Counted from the first letter of the stretch, positions 1 to 6,438 are shown. The stretch: DNA of 7,933 bases from JAVMKJ01 sp031732875 (GCA_031732875.1 JAVMKL010000040.1:1-7933), one strand, 5' to 3'. Translations and numbers: made by a program. Notes: generated by a model not told the origin, from the sequence alone.

Positions 1-431
1 TCCTGATCGTCGTCGCCCAGCGACCCGCCGGAACCCGGCACGCAGGGTACGCCGGCCTCCCGCATCGCCTTGATCGCCGAGACCTTGTCGCCCATCAGCC
101 GGATGGTGTCCGGGCGGGGACCGATGAAGATGAAGCCGCTCTGCTCGACCCGTTCGGCGAAGTCGGCGTTCTCGGACAGGAAGCCGTAGCCGGGATGGAT
201 CGCCACCGCGTCGGTGACCTCGGCGGCGCTGATGAGCGCCGGCATGTTCAGATAGCTGTCGGCGGCGGGCGGCGGGCCGATGCAGACGGTTTCGTCGGCC
301 AGGCGCACGTGCTTGAGGTCGCGGTCCACCGTGGAATGGACGGCGACGGTGCGAACGCCGAGTTCCCGGCAGGCACGCAGGATGCGCAGGGCGATTTCCC
401 CGCGGTTGGCGATCACCACTTTTTCCAGCAT
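1..431 (-). CDS. accC: Biotin carboxylase subunit of acetyl-CoA carboxylase, N-terminal part
   Basis: Biotin carboxylase makes carboxybiotin on the AccB carrier from ATP and bicarbonate, the first half-reaction of acetyl-CoA carboxylase in the cytoplasm. The first 143 residues are visible; the rest (the family is about 450 residues) lies beyond the left edge. The start MLEKVVIANRGEIALRI is the typical N-terminus of the family's biotin carboxylase N domain. HPGYGFLSENA lies at about residues 79-89. MGDKVSAIKAM at 113-123 carries K116, which matches the E. coli ATP-binding lysine, and the start of the ATP-grasp glycine-rich loop (VPGSGGSLGDD) follows. The ATG is 6 bases after the accB stop, so the two genes are almost certainly co-transcribed and perhaps translationally coupled; no strong Shine-Dalgarno is visible. 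Pyruvate or propionyl-CoA carboxylase subunits share this fold, but the accB neighbour settles the identity. Confidence 0.96.
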   Translation of the reverse strand, partial: MLEKVVIANRGEIALRILRACRELGVRTVAVHSTVDRDLKHVRLADETVCIGPPPAADSYLNMPALISAAEVTDAVAIHPGYGFLSENADFAERVEQSGFIFIGPRPDTIRLMGDKVSAIKAMREAGVPCVPGSGGSLGDDDQ

Positions 432-437
432 GGCGGG

Positions 438-926
438 TTATTCGATGACCAGAAGCGGCTGGTCGTATTCGACCGGCTGGCCGTTCTCGGCGAGGATGCG
501 GGTGACCGTGCCGGCGTGGTCGGCGTCGATCTGGTTGAACATCTTCATCGCTTCAATGATGCAGACCGGGTCGCCAACGTTGACCCGCTGGCCGATTTCG
601 ACGAACGGTTTGGAACCCGGCGACGCGGAGCGGTAGAAGGTGCCCACCATCGGCGAGCGCAGCACGTGGCCCTTGATCGCATCCAGTTCGGCGTCCGACG
701 CGGCGTCCGGCGTGGCTGGGGTCGGGGGGTGGGCGGGCATGACCGGTGGGGGACCGTAGTGAGGCGTGGCCCACAGCGGTTGCGCCGGCATCATGACCGA
801 AGCGCCGCCCTGAGGATGACGGCTGATCCGGACCGAGTCCTCGCCTTCCTTGATTTCGATTTCGGCAACGCCCGAGGATTCGAGCAACTCGATGAGCTTC
901 TTGATCTTGCGGATATCCATCGGCAT
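438..926 (-). CDS. accB: Biotin carboxyl carrier protein of acetyl-CoA carboxylase
   Basis: AccB carries the biotin that shuttles CO2 from biotin carboxylase (AccC) to the carboxyltransferase. The protein is 162 residues, close to the E. coli length of 156. Residues 3-36 (MDIRKIKKLIELLESSG onward) are the conserved N-terminal segment. Residues 40-80 are the usual Pro/Ala-rich flexible linker (PPPVMPAHPPTPATP). Residues 88-162 form the biotinyl domain, with VRSPMVGTFY-like sequence (VLRSPMVGTFYRS), a thumb-like loop (SPGSKP) and the biotinylation motif EAMKM at 125-129, so K128 should be the modified lysine. The start is ambiguous: an ATG at 926 gives MPMDIRK, and a second at 920 gives MDIRK, which is how the E. 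coli protein begins. Neither has a clear Shine-Dalgarno. The gene sits between aroQ (5-base gap) and accC (6-base gap) in one operon. Confidence 0.96.
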   Translation of the reverse strand: MPMDIRKIKKLIELLESSGVAEIEIKEGEDSVRISRHPQGGASVMMPAQPLWATPHYGPPPVMPAHPPTPATPDAASDAELDAIKGHVLRSPMVGTFYRSASPGSKPFVEIGQRVNVGDPVCIIEAMKMFNQIDADHAGTVTRILAENGQPVEYDQPLLVIE

Positions 927-931
927 GGCGG

Positions 932-1384
932 CTACTGGCGTGGCGTGGCGAGATGGTGATCGGCGGCGCGCAGCGCCAGTTCGTAGCCTTGCGCGCCCAA
1001 CCCACCGATCACCCCGACGGCGATGTCGGAGAGGTAGGAGTGATGGCGAAACGGCTCGCGGGCGAACACGTTGGACAGATGTACCTCGATGAACGGAATG
1101 CCGACTCCGAGCAGGGCATCGCGCAGCGCCACGCTGGTGTGGGTGAAGGCGGCCGGATTGATGACGATGAACTCGGTGCCGTCTTGGCGGGCAGCGTGGA
1201 TGCGGTCGACCAGAGCGTGTTCGGCGTTGCTCTGGAAGCAGGTTAGTTGGTGCGGCCCGAGGGTCTGGGCCAGACTCATGCAGCGCCGCTCGATGTCGGC
1301 CAGAGTGGTGGCGCCATAGATTCCGGGTTCGCGAGTGCCCAGCAGGTTAAGATTCGGTCCGTTGAGTAGCAGCAGTTTTGCCAT
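932..1384 (-). CDS. aroQ: 3-dehydroquinate dehydratase, type II
   Basis: This enzyme catalyses reversible dehydration of 3-dehydroquinate to 3-dehydroshikimate in the shikimate pathway to aromatic amino acids. Its 150 residues are the normal type II length. The N-terminal LLLLNGPNLNLLGTREPGIYG gives N11, R18 and the catalytic Y23. FQSNAEHALVDRIH lies at 50-63. N76 and H82 are in INPAAFTHTSVALRDAL, H102 is in EVHLSNVFARE, and R113 follows. These are the equivalents, each shifted by about one residue, of the active-site residues known in the Mycobacterium tuberculosis enzyme, so the protein should be active. It is unrelated in fold to type I AroD. The gene leads a tight aroQ-accB-accC cluster, an arrangement common in gammaproteobacteria. 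The ATG is preceded by AAGGAT about 14 bases upstream, rather far for a strong ribosome site. Confidence 0.97.
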   Translation of the reverse strand: MAKLLLLNGPNLNLLGTREPGIYGATTLADIERRCMSLAQTLGPHQLTCFQSNAEHALVDRIHAARQDGTEFIVINPAAFTHTSVALRDALLGVGIPFIEVHLSNVFAREPFRHHSYLSDIAVGVIGGLGAQGYELALRAADHHLATPRQ

Positions 1385-1420
1385 GGGTCAAGCGGTGATC
1401 CTTGCCAGTCGAAGGGCGCG

Positions 1421-1449
1421 ATTCTGCATCAAGCCCGATTCCATGTCCA
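1421..1449 (-). promoter_or_regulatory. Candidate sigma-70 promoter for aroQ-accB-accC
   Basis: On the minus strand TGGACA (1449-1444, five of six to TTGACA) is followed after exactly 17 bases by CAGAAT (1426-1421, four of six to TATAAT). Transcription would start near 1414, about 30 bases before the aroQ ATG. It lies in the 142-base gap after dsbD (1385-1526), which otherwise shows no gene and no convincing terminator, so read-through from cutA-dsbD is also possible. The match is moderate and could be chance. Confidence 0.35.
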
Positions 1450-1526
1450 GCATGAAACCCGGTGGTTCAGCGCCGATACCCACACGTTGGCGGTAGTTGC
1501 CGGCGGATCGGCGTCCATCCCGGCAG

Positions 1527-3437
1527 TCACCCTTTCCGCGCCAGCAGGGATCGCAAATGCTCGGCGAACCGTGCCGCCTCCAGGAATCCTACCAGCCGGT
1601 ACTCGCGGCGTTCCCGGCCGTCCGGGCCGAAGAACAGGATGGCCGGCGGGCCGACGATGCCGAAGCGTTTCAGCAGGACTTGGTCGGTTTCGTCGTTGGC
1701 GGTGACGTCGGCCTGTAGCGTCACCATCCCGGCCAGCACCGCCCGCACGCCCGGATCGGTGAAGGTGTAGCGTTCCAGTTCCTTGCAACTCGCGCACCAG
1801 TCGGCGTAAAAATCCAGCATCACCGGCCGGCCACCCGCCGCCCGTACCGCCCGATCCACCTCGGCGGCGGTCTTGACCCGGCGGAATTCCGGCGCTGGTG
1901 CCTGGTTGGCGGCATTGGCGATCAAACCGACGCCGCGCAGCGGTTGCCAGGGATCGCGGCCGCCGGCGGCCACTCCGACCAGCAGCAGGATGCCGTAGAT
2001 CAGCAGGACCAGGCCCAATCCCTTGACCAGGGTGCGCCAGGCCGGCGCGCCGTGCGCCTGCGGCTGCATCGCGCCCATGTAGTTGGCCGTGACGATGAGC
2101 AGCGTCGCCCACAGCACCATCGTCAACGCTGGCGGCAGGATGCGTTCCAGCAGCCACAGCGCCACTCCCAGCAGCAACACGCCGAATACCGTCTTGACCC
2201 GCCCCATCCAATGGCCGGCGTGCGGCAACCAGTGACCGGCGGAGGCGCCGACGGCGAGCAGTGGCGTGCCCATGCCCAGGCTCAGGGCGAACAGCGCCGT
2301 CGCGCCCAGCGCGACATCGCCGGTGACGGCGATGAAGGTCAGGGCGCCGATCAGCGGCGGGGCGACGCACGGGCTGACGATCAGCGCCGACAGCAGGCCC
2401 ATCACCGCGACTCCGGCGTGATGGCCGCCGCGCTGGCGGTTGCTCCAGTCCACCAGCCGGTTTTGCAGGTTGGACGGCAGTTGCAGGTCGTAAATGCCGA
2501 ACATGGAGAGCGCCAGCAGCACGAACAGCCCGCTGAAAACTCCGATCATCCAGGGATTCTGGAACCAGGCCTGGAGGTTGTGCCCCAGCAGCGCCGCCAG
2601 CACGCCGGCGACGGTGTAAGTGACGGCCATCGTCAGTATATAGGTCAGCGAGAGGAGGATCGCCCGGCGACGAGTCAGGCTCGCGCCCTGGCCGGCGATC
2701 AGGGTGGACAGAATGGGTACCATCGGAAACACGCAGGGCGTGAACGCCAGCAGCAGACCGAAGCCGAAAAACGCGGGGATCGCCAGGAATCGCTGCTCGC
2801 CCAGCATTCGCGCCAGCCGGTCCTGTTCGGCTTCGCCGCCCGCCGGTTCCGACCCCACTCCCGCCTTGGCGCCCTCCTCTCCATTCATGGAGAGGGAGGT
2901 GGGGGGTGAAGTGACCGCCGGCGGCGCCACGGTCACCCTGGAGAGGAGGTTGGGGGGTGAGGCGACCGCCGGCAGGGACACGGTCACGGTCTGGTTCAGC
3001 GGCGGATAACAGACCCCAATTTCGGCGCAACCCTGATAGTCGACCTTGAGTTGCACGGTTTGCGCGCCGGACGGCTCGCGTTGCAGGCGGGCGACGACGA
3101 CCGCTTCGCCGTGAAAGATCTGCTGCGGGCCAAAATACGGGTCGTCTTTCGGTTCGCCGGGCGGGATTTCGATCCCGGTGATCGCGATGCCCCGGGTGTC
3201 CGACAGGCTCAGCCGAAATTTGTCGCGATAGAGGTAATAGCCGGGCGCGATGATCCAGCGGACCTCGATGGTCGACGGATCGAGCGCGCTGGCGGCCAGC
3301 TGAAACGCCTGATCGGCTTCGAGGATCCGGTCCTGGGACGAGCCGCCAAAGCGGTCGAACAACCCGCCCGCGACCGGTCCCGCCAGCAGCGCCAGCAGCA
3401 GCGCCAGCCAAGGCCACGCCCGGCGCGGCTGTCTCAT
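1527..3437 (-). CDS. dsbD: Thiol:disulfide interchange protein DsbD
   Basis: DsbD passes electrons from cytoplasmic thioredoxin across the inner membrane to periplasmic DsbC/DsbG and cytochrome c maturation proteins. The 636-residue protein has all three family domains. Residues 1-25 form a signal peptide (RQPRR, then a WLALLLALLAG core). The periplasmic alpha domain (about 30-155) has the cysteine pair C137 and C143 in DYQGCAEIGVCYPP. The membrane beta domain (about 220-490, roughly eight helices) has C235 in AFTPCVFPMVP and C357 in IVSPCVAPPLIG. The periplasmic thioredoxin-like gamma domain (about 515-636) has C548-A-S-C551 in FYADWCASCKE. All six redox cysteines are therefore present. The ATG overlaps the cutA stop (ATGA), so translation is probably coupled. 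The alpha-beta linker (about 151-195) is unusual: it contains a 17-residue tandem repeat and is encoded by repeat-like DNA described separately. Confidence 0.97.
   Translation of the reverse strand: MRQPRRAWPWLALLLALLAGPVAGGLFDRFGGSSQDRILEADQAFQLAASALDPSTIEVRWIIAPGYYLYRDKFRLSLSDTRGIAITGIEIPPGEPKDDPYFGPQQIFHGEAVVVARLQREPSGAQTVQLKVDYQGCAEIGVCYPPLNQTVTVSLPAVASPPNLLSRVTVAPPAVTSPPTSLSMNGEEGAKAGVGSEPAGGEAEQDRLARMLGEQRFLAIPAFFGFGLLLAFTPCVFPMVPILSTLIAGQGASLTRRRAILLSLTYILTMAVTYTVAGVLAALLGHNLQAWFQNPWMIGVFSGLFVLLALSMFGIYDLQLPSNLQNRLVDWSNRQRGGHHAGVAVMGLLSALIVSPCVAPPLIGALTFIAVTGDVALGATALFALSLGMGTPLLAVGASAGHWLPHAGHWMGRVKTVFGVLLLGVALWLLERILPPALTMVLWATLLIVTANYMGAMQPQAHGAPAWRTLVKGLGLVLLIYGILLLVGVAAGGRDPWQPLRGVGLIANAANQAPAPEFRRVKTAAEVDRAVRAAGGRPVMLDFYADWCASCKELERYTFTDPGVRAVLAGMVTLQADVTANDETDQVLLKRFGIVGPPAILFFGPDGRERREYRLVGFLEAARFAEHLRSLLARKG
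2873..2899. repeat. Imperfect palindrome inside the dsbD linker
   Basis: CCTCTCCAT (2876-2884) and ATGGAGAGG (2887-2895) are perfect 9-base inverted arms around a 2-base loop. Allowing one bulged base, the pairing extends to CCTCCTCTCCAT (2873-2884) against 2887-2899. It encodes the segment around SLSMNGEEGA (about residues 181-190) of DsbD. Minus-strand CCTCACCCCCCAACCTCCTCTCC-type sequence next to a GGAGAG palindrome resembles dispersed intergenic repeats seen in many GC-rich proteobacteria; that family link comes from memory and was not searched. Confidence 0.6.
2889..2987. repeat. Tandem direct repeat, 51-base period, within dsbD
   Basis: Two 48-base copies, 2889-2936 and 2940-2987, match at 40 of 48 positions by my count and start 51 bases apart. 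Both begin GGAGAGG, contain GGGGGGTGA and end ACGGTCAC. Because 51 is 17 codons the frame is kept, and the protein shows the same repeat: VTVSLPAVASPPNLLSR (residues 151-167) then VTVAPPAVTSPPTSLSM (168-184). It lies between the alpha domain and the membrane domain, where added length is likely tolerated. Confidence 0.8.
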
Positions 3438-3763
3438 GCTAGCACTCCCGCATGGTCCGCGATCCAGTCCAGATAAGCCGCCAGCCCAGCCTGAATCGGC
3501 AGAGCGATGATCTCCGGGATTTGGTAGGGATGCAGTTCGCGAATGCGCGCCTCCAGCAAGGGATAGACCGCCTGGTGGGTCTTGACGAGCAGCAACAGTT
3601 CGGAATCACGCTGCGTCTGGCCGTTCCAGCGGTAGATCGAGGTCAGGCCCGGCACGATGTTGACGCAGGCGGCAAGCCGCTCGCCGACCACGGTTTCGGC
3701 GATGCGCTCGGCGGTGGCCGGGTCCGGGCAGGTACAAAGGACGATCAGTGGCGACTGGCTCAT
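3434..3763 (-). CDS. cutA: Divalent-cation tolerance protein CutA
   Basis: CutA1 is a small, very stable trimeric protein first linked to copper and other divalent metal tolerance in E. coli; its molecular job is still unclear. The protein is 109 residues, the usual size. Family motifs are seen in order: IVLCTCPD (7-14), RLAACVNIVPGLTSIYRWNGQ (29-49), ELLLLVKT (55-62) and HPYQIPEIIALPI (78-90). I chose the ATG at 3763 because the homologous region begins there; an in-frame ATG at 3886 would add 41 residues with no family resemblance that overlap the divergent cyclase gene. The ribosome site is weak (AAAAGA about 7 bases upstream). The stop overlaps the dsbD start by 4 bases, the same cutA-dsbD pairing known from E. 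coli. Confidence 0.95.
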   Translation of the reverse strand: MSQSPLIVLCTCPDPATAERIAETVVGERLAACVNIVPGLTSIYRWNGQTQRDSELLLLVKTHQAVYPLLEARIRELHPYQIPEIIALPIQAGLAAYLDWIADHAGVLA

Positions 3764-3796
3764 GGTGTATCTTTTCGGACAAGAATTTCGTGTTGT

Positions 3797-3803
3797 AGGA
3801 GGT
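3797..3803 (+). promoter_or_regulatory. Strong Shine-Dalgarno that favours a TTG start for the cyclase gene
   Basis: AGGAGGT is a full match to the 16S 3' end. It ends 8 bases before an in-frame TTG at 3812, which is optimal spacing. The first in-frame ATG (3824) is about 20 bases away, too far for good initiation, and the next ATG (3917) has no Shine-Dalgarno in front of it. It lies in the 5' leader of cutA read on the other strand. Confidence 0.65.
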
Positions 3804-3811
3804 ATTGTTAT

Positions 3812-6247
3812 TTGACGGATATTATGGACCATGACCGGCCATGGCCGTTGCGCTTGCCGCCGCCATGGCGGGACCGAATCGTCCACCTACCCACCGCCGT
3901 CCTCTTTTTCAGAATCATGCATCCGCTTTCCGACGCCACGCCGACAGCCGGTTCCCCGGCCGAAAACATTTCAGGAATATTCCAGCGCCGAAGACCCGAA
4001 CGGCGGCGGTTGCTGGCGTTCTGGCTCGGTTACTTTGTCCTCTGGTACGCCGCCTGGTTCGGCGCCTCGGTGCTCGGCGCTTTCGACAACCAGATCAGCT
4101 TGTGGTATCCACCGGCGGGGTTGCGCTTTTTTGTGCTGCTGACCTTCGGCTGGCGGGCGTTTCCGCCGGTGATGCTGACCGAGGCTACGCTGAGCGTGTT
4201 GCTATGGGTCACCGCGCCTTCGCCCTTCTCACCCTCGCAATCGCCGCTGGGTCCTCGCCTGGAAGGCGCGCTGACCCCCGCGGTCGTCTATCTGTTGGCG
4301 GCACTGTTGCTGCGGGCCTGGAATGCCGGTCGAACCCATAACAATTTCGCCGATCCGGCTCACTCCGGCCGGTTTTTGGGCGTGGCCCTGCTGGGCAGTC
4401 TGCTGGCGGCGGGCGTCGGCGTGACGCGGATGCTGCGCGCCGGCTCCGTCGCCTCCAGTGAATGGCCTGAAGTCTGGCTTCACTGGCTGATCGGCGACTT
4501 TATCGGCGTCATCACCATTACTCCGCTGTTGCTGGTACATCTGGGTCCGCGTCTGCGCGACTGGCTGCCGTGGGGCCGTTGGCGGCAACCGTTCCCCCAG
4601 GCCCAAGGCGGGCGGTGGTGGCGCTGGCCCGCCTCTTTCGCGGGGTTGCTGTTGACCCTGGGCGTCCTGTTCGAGTCGCCATCATGGCTGGGATTGGGCG
4701 CGACGGCGCGCCCTTTTCTGACTTTGTTCGTGCTGCTGCCCGTGGCCTGGATCGCCATCGCCGGCGGTTTGCCGGTGGTGACCCTGGCGATTTTCCTGCT
4801 GGACGCTGGCTTGGCGATCCTGGTGGCGTGGCGCGAACATCAAGACGCGGCGTTGTACTATCAACTGGTCATGATCGCGGTCGCGCTCATGGGCTTGCTG
4901 CTGGGCGGCGTGTCTGAAGCCCGCGACTGGGGACTCACCCGCTTCCGCGATCTCAGTCGAGTTTTGAACGATTTGCTGTGGGATACCAACGCGGATGGAC
5001 GCATCACGCAGCTCAGCGGCAGGCTGGCGTGGGAGCTGGCGCCTCGCACCGGGTTGTGGTGGCGGACCGGCATCCATGCCATCCCGGTGGAGCACCGCAA
5101 GGTGTTGAGCGCGGCGTTGCGGGCCAGGCGACCGTTCCGGGAAGTGTTGCTCAGCATTCGGAATCACGCCGGCGAGGTACGCTGGTTGCGGGTCAACGGA
5201 TTGCCGTATCAGGACGAACTGGGTCGTTTCGCGGGCTACCGCGGCGCCGCGACCGATGTCACCACCCAACATGTCGCCGAGCTGGTGCTGGCCGACTACG
5301 CCGATCAGTTGCGGCGGGAAGTCGCGGTCCGGACCGCCGAATTGCGCCGGCTCAACCGCGATCTCGCTTTCGGCGAGCGCCGTTATCGGACCATGCTGGC
5401 CACGGCGCCGGTAGGGGTAGCCGAGGTGGATGCCGAGGGACGCTGCCAATATGTCAACTTTCCCTGGTGCATCCTGACCGGTCAGGCGGCGACCGCGGTT
5501 CTGGGGCATTCCTGGCTCGATTGTGTTCGCCCCGACCAGCATGAGGAGATGGTGCGCTGCTGGCGCACGGCGTCGAACCTGTGCGCGGGGGATGGCGAAT
5601 TTCAGAGTCTGGCCGATCGGTGGCTGAGCGTGTCCTGGTCCACGCTCTACGATGGCGACGACGATGCCGTGATCGCGGGCGCCATCGTGATCTTGAACGA
5701 TGTAACCGACCGGCGGCTGCGCGAGCAGGAAAACTGGGAACTGGCCCACTTCGACGCGCTGACCCAATTGCCGAACCGAAATTTATTTTGGGACCGGCTG
5801 GAGCAGGCGCTGCGGCTGGCCGGTCGAAGCCGGCAGACCGTGGCGGTGCTGTGGCTCGATCTGGACGGTTTCAAGGCGGTGAACGATACCTTGGGCCACA
5901 CCGCCGGCGACGACCTGTTGCGCCAGGTCGGCCAGCGCCTGCGGGGTGCCTTGCGCGAGAGCGATACGGCGGCCCGCCTGGGCGGCGACGAATTCGCCGT
6001 GGTGCTGGCGACGGTCGCCCGGTCCGAGGATGCCACGGGCGTGGCGCAAAAGATCATCGATCGAATCAACCAGCCTTTCACCCTTCCGCAAGGACCGGCG
6101 CGAGTCTCGACCAGCATCGGCATTGCCCTGTATCCGGACCACGCGAGCACGGCCAGGGTGCTGGCCCACCACGCCGACCAGGCGATGTACGCCGCCAAGC
6201 GGGCCGGCAAGAACGGCTGGCGAGTGTGGAACGGCGCGGCGTCCTGA
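3812..6247 (+). CDS. Membrane diguanylate cyclase, MASE1-PAS-PAS-GGDEF
   Basis: The product is likely an inner-membrane sensor that makes cyclic di-GMP from two GTP. Numbered from the TTG (811 residues), residues 67-372 are a multi-helix membrane domain of MASE1 type, with ISLWYPPAGLRF and HWLIGDFIGVITITPLLL. A PAS domain spans about 375-487, ending GYRGAATDVT. A charged linker (LRREVAVRTAELRRLNRDL), probably a signalling helix, leads to a second PAS at about 520-635, ending VILNDVTDRR. The GGDEF domain runs from LAHFDALTQLPNR (644) to the end. It has metal-binding D683/D685 in LDLDGF, the active-site GGDEF at 724-728 and an RESD inhibitory site at 715-718, exactly five residues upstream. It should therefore be an active, product-inhibited cyclase; there is no EAL or HD-GYP domain. 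The signal sensed cannot be inferred. The gene diverges from cutA and precedes groESL. Alternative starts are ATG 3824 (807 residues) or ATG 3917 (776 residues). Confidence 0.93.
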   Translation: MTDIMDHDRPWPLRLPPPWRDRIVHLPTAVLFFRIMHPLSDATPTAGSPAENISGIFQRRRPERRRLLAFWLGYFVLWYAAWFGASVLGAFDNQISLWYPPAGLRFFVLLTFGWRAFPPVMLTEATLSVLLWVTAPSPFSPSQSPLGPRLEGALTPAVVYLLAALLLRAWNAGRTHNNFADPAHSGRFLGVALLGSLLAAGVGVTRMLRAGSVASSEWPEVWLHWLIGDFIGVITITPLLLVHLGPRLRDWLPWGRWRQPFPQAQGGRWWRWPASFAGLLLTLGVLFESPSWLGLGATARPFLTLFVLLPVAWIAIAGGLPVVTLAIFLLDAGLAILVAWREHQDAALYYQLVMIAVALMGLLLGGVSEARDWGLTRFRDLSRVLNDLLWDTNADGRITQLSGRLAWELAPRTGLWWRTGIHAIPVEHRKVLSAALRARRPFREVLLSIRNHAGEVRWLRVNGLPYQDELGRFAGYRGAATDVTTQHVAELVLADYADQLRREVAVRTAELRRLNRDLAFGERRYRTMLATAPVGVAEVDAEGRCQYVNFPWCILTGQAATAVLGHSWLDCVRPDQHEEMVRCWRTASNLCAGDGEFQSLADRWLSVSWSTLYDGDDDAVIAGAIVILNDVTDRRLREQENWELAHFDALTQLPNRNLFWDRLEQALRLAGRSRQTVAVLWLDLDGFKAVNDTLGHTAGDDLLRQVGQRLRGALRESDTAARLGGDEFAVVLATVARSEDATGVAQKIIDRINQPFTLPQGPARVSTSIGIALYPDHASTARVLAHHADQAMYAAKRAGKNGWRVWNGAAS
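3836..3871. repeat. Two 12-base CCATGG-centred palindromes, 24 bases apart
   Basis: CGGCCATGGCCG (3836-3847) and CCGCCATGGCGG (3860-3871) are both perfect palindromes, and their centres are 24 bases apart. They lie inside the 5' end of the cyclase gene if it starts at TTG 3812 or ATG 3824, or just upstream if it starts at ATG 3917, and also upstream of cutA on the other strand. They could bind a regulator or fold in RNA, but GC-rich coding DNA makes such palindromes fairly easy to get by chance. Confidence 0.4.
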
Positions 6248-6261
6248 AACTCTTCCTGGCC

Positions 6262-6284
6262 GGCGGCGGCCCGCCTATTTTCTT
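6262..6284 (+). terminator. Weak candidate rho-independent terminator after the cyclase gene
   Basis: GGCGG (6262-6266) can pair with CCGCC (6271-6275) across a 4-base loop, followed by the T-rich run TATTTTCTT (6276-6284). It begins 15 bases after the cyclase stop, where a terminator would be expected. The stem is only 5 pairs and the T run is interrupted, so it may be weak or not real. Confidence 0.35.
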
Positions 6285-6336
6285 CGCCCCCGGCTCTTGA
6301 AATTTTCCATCCGCGCCCCACTTCACGGTCAACCTC

Positions 6337-6364
6337 TTGACAGGGTGTTTGCGCTGGCTATGAT
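6337..6364 (+). promoter_or_regulatory. Sigma-70 promoter of groES-groEL
   Basis: A perfect -35 box TTGACA (6337-6342) is followed after 16 bases by TATGAT (6359-6364, five of six to TATAAT). Transcription should begin near 6371, giving a leader of about 77 bases before groES. The last base of the -10 box is the first base of the CIRCE operator, so repressor binding would block RNA polymerase directly. I see no convincing sigma-32 heat-shock promoter in this region. Confidence 0.85.
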
Positions 6365-6390
6365 TAACACTCATTAACGGTGAGTGCTAA
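6364..6390 (+). promoter_or_regulatory. CIRCE operator (HrcA binding site) of groESL
   Basis: The left arm TTAACACTC (6364-6372), a spacer of exactly 9 bases (6373-6381) and the right arm GAGTGCTAA (6382-6390) match the CIRCE consensus TTAGCACTC-N9-GAGTGCTAA with one difference, A for G at the fourth base of the left arm. CIRCE is the operator of HrcA, a heat-labile repressor whose activity depends on GroEL, so groESL should be derepressed when GroEL is titrated by unfolded proteins. Placement over the start site fits repression. The hrcA gene is not in the window. Confidence 0.93.
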
Positions 6391-6432
6391 CAAAGCGAAC
6401 ACCAACCTCGAGTCAACGAACTTCATTCTTCT

Positions 6433-6438
6433 AAGGAG
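6433..6438 (+). promoter_or_regulatory. groES: Ribosome binding site of groES
   Basis: AAGGAG ends 9 bases before the ATG at 6448. An in-frame ATG at 6439 directly abuts this site and cannot use it, so the 6448 start is preferred. Confidence 0.85.

Noticed and set aside
195..959. A 254-codon plus-strand open frame across accC-accB
   Set aside because: It is antisense to two clear biotin-enzyme genes, and its His/Asp/Arg-rich translation is typical of a reverse-frame shadow.
1429..1518. A possible 29-codon minus-strand ORF (MDADPPATTANVWVSALNH...) between dsbD and aroQ
   Set aside because: It has no ribosome site and no recognisable sequence, and it ends inside the candidate aroQ promoter; too short to support.
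1944..2909. A 321-codon plus-strand open frame opposite dsbD
   Set aside because: Its Gln/His/Arg-rich composition arises from reading membrane-helix codons backwards; there is no domain or ribosome site.
1429..3417. A 662-codon open frame on the minus strand, nearly the full length of dsbD
   Set aside because: It is dsbD read in another frame: the translation is Arg/Gly/Ala-rich with no recognisable domain, while the dsbD frame has all six redox cysteines and membrane helices. Long false frames are expected at this GC content.
3452..3811. Upstream extension of the cyclase frame to an ATG at 3452
   Set aside because: It runs antisense through nearly all of cutA and shows no domain; the Shine-Dalgarno at 3797 marks a much later start.
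4682..5767. A 361-codon open frame antisense to the cyclase gene
   Set aside because: It is Gln/Arg/His-rich without any family resemblance and is fully overlapped by a well-supported gene.
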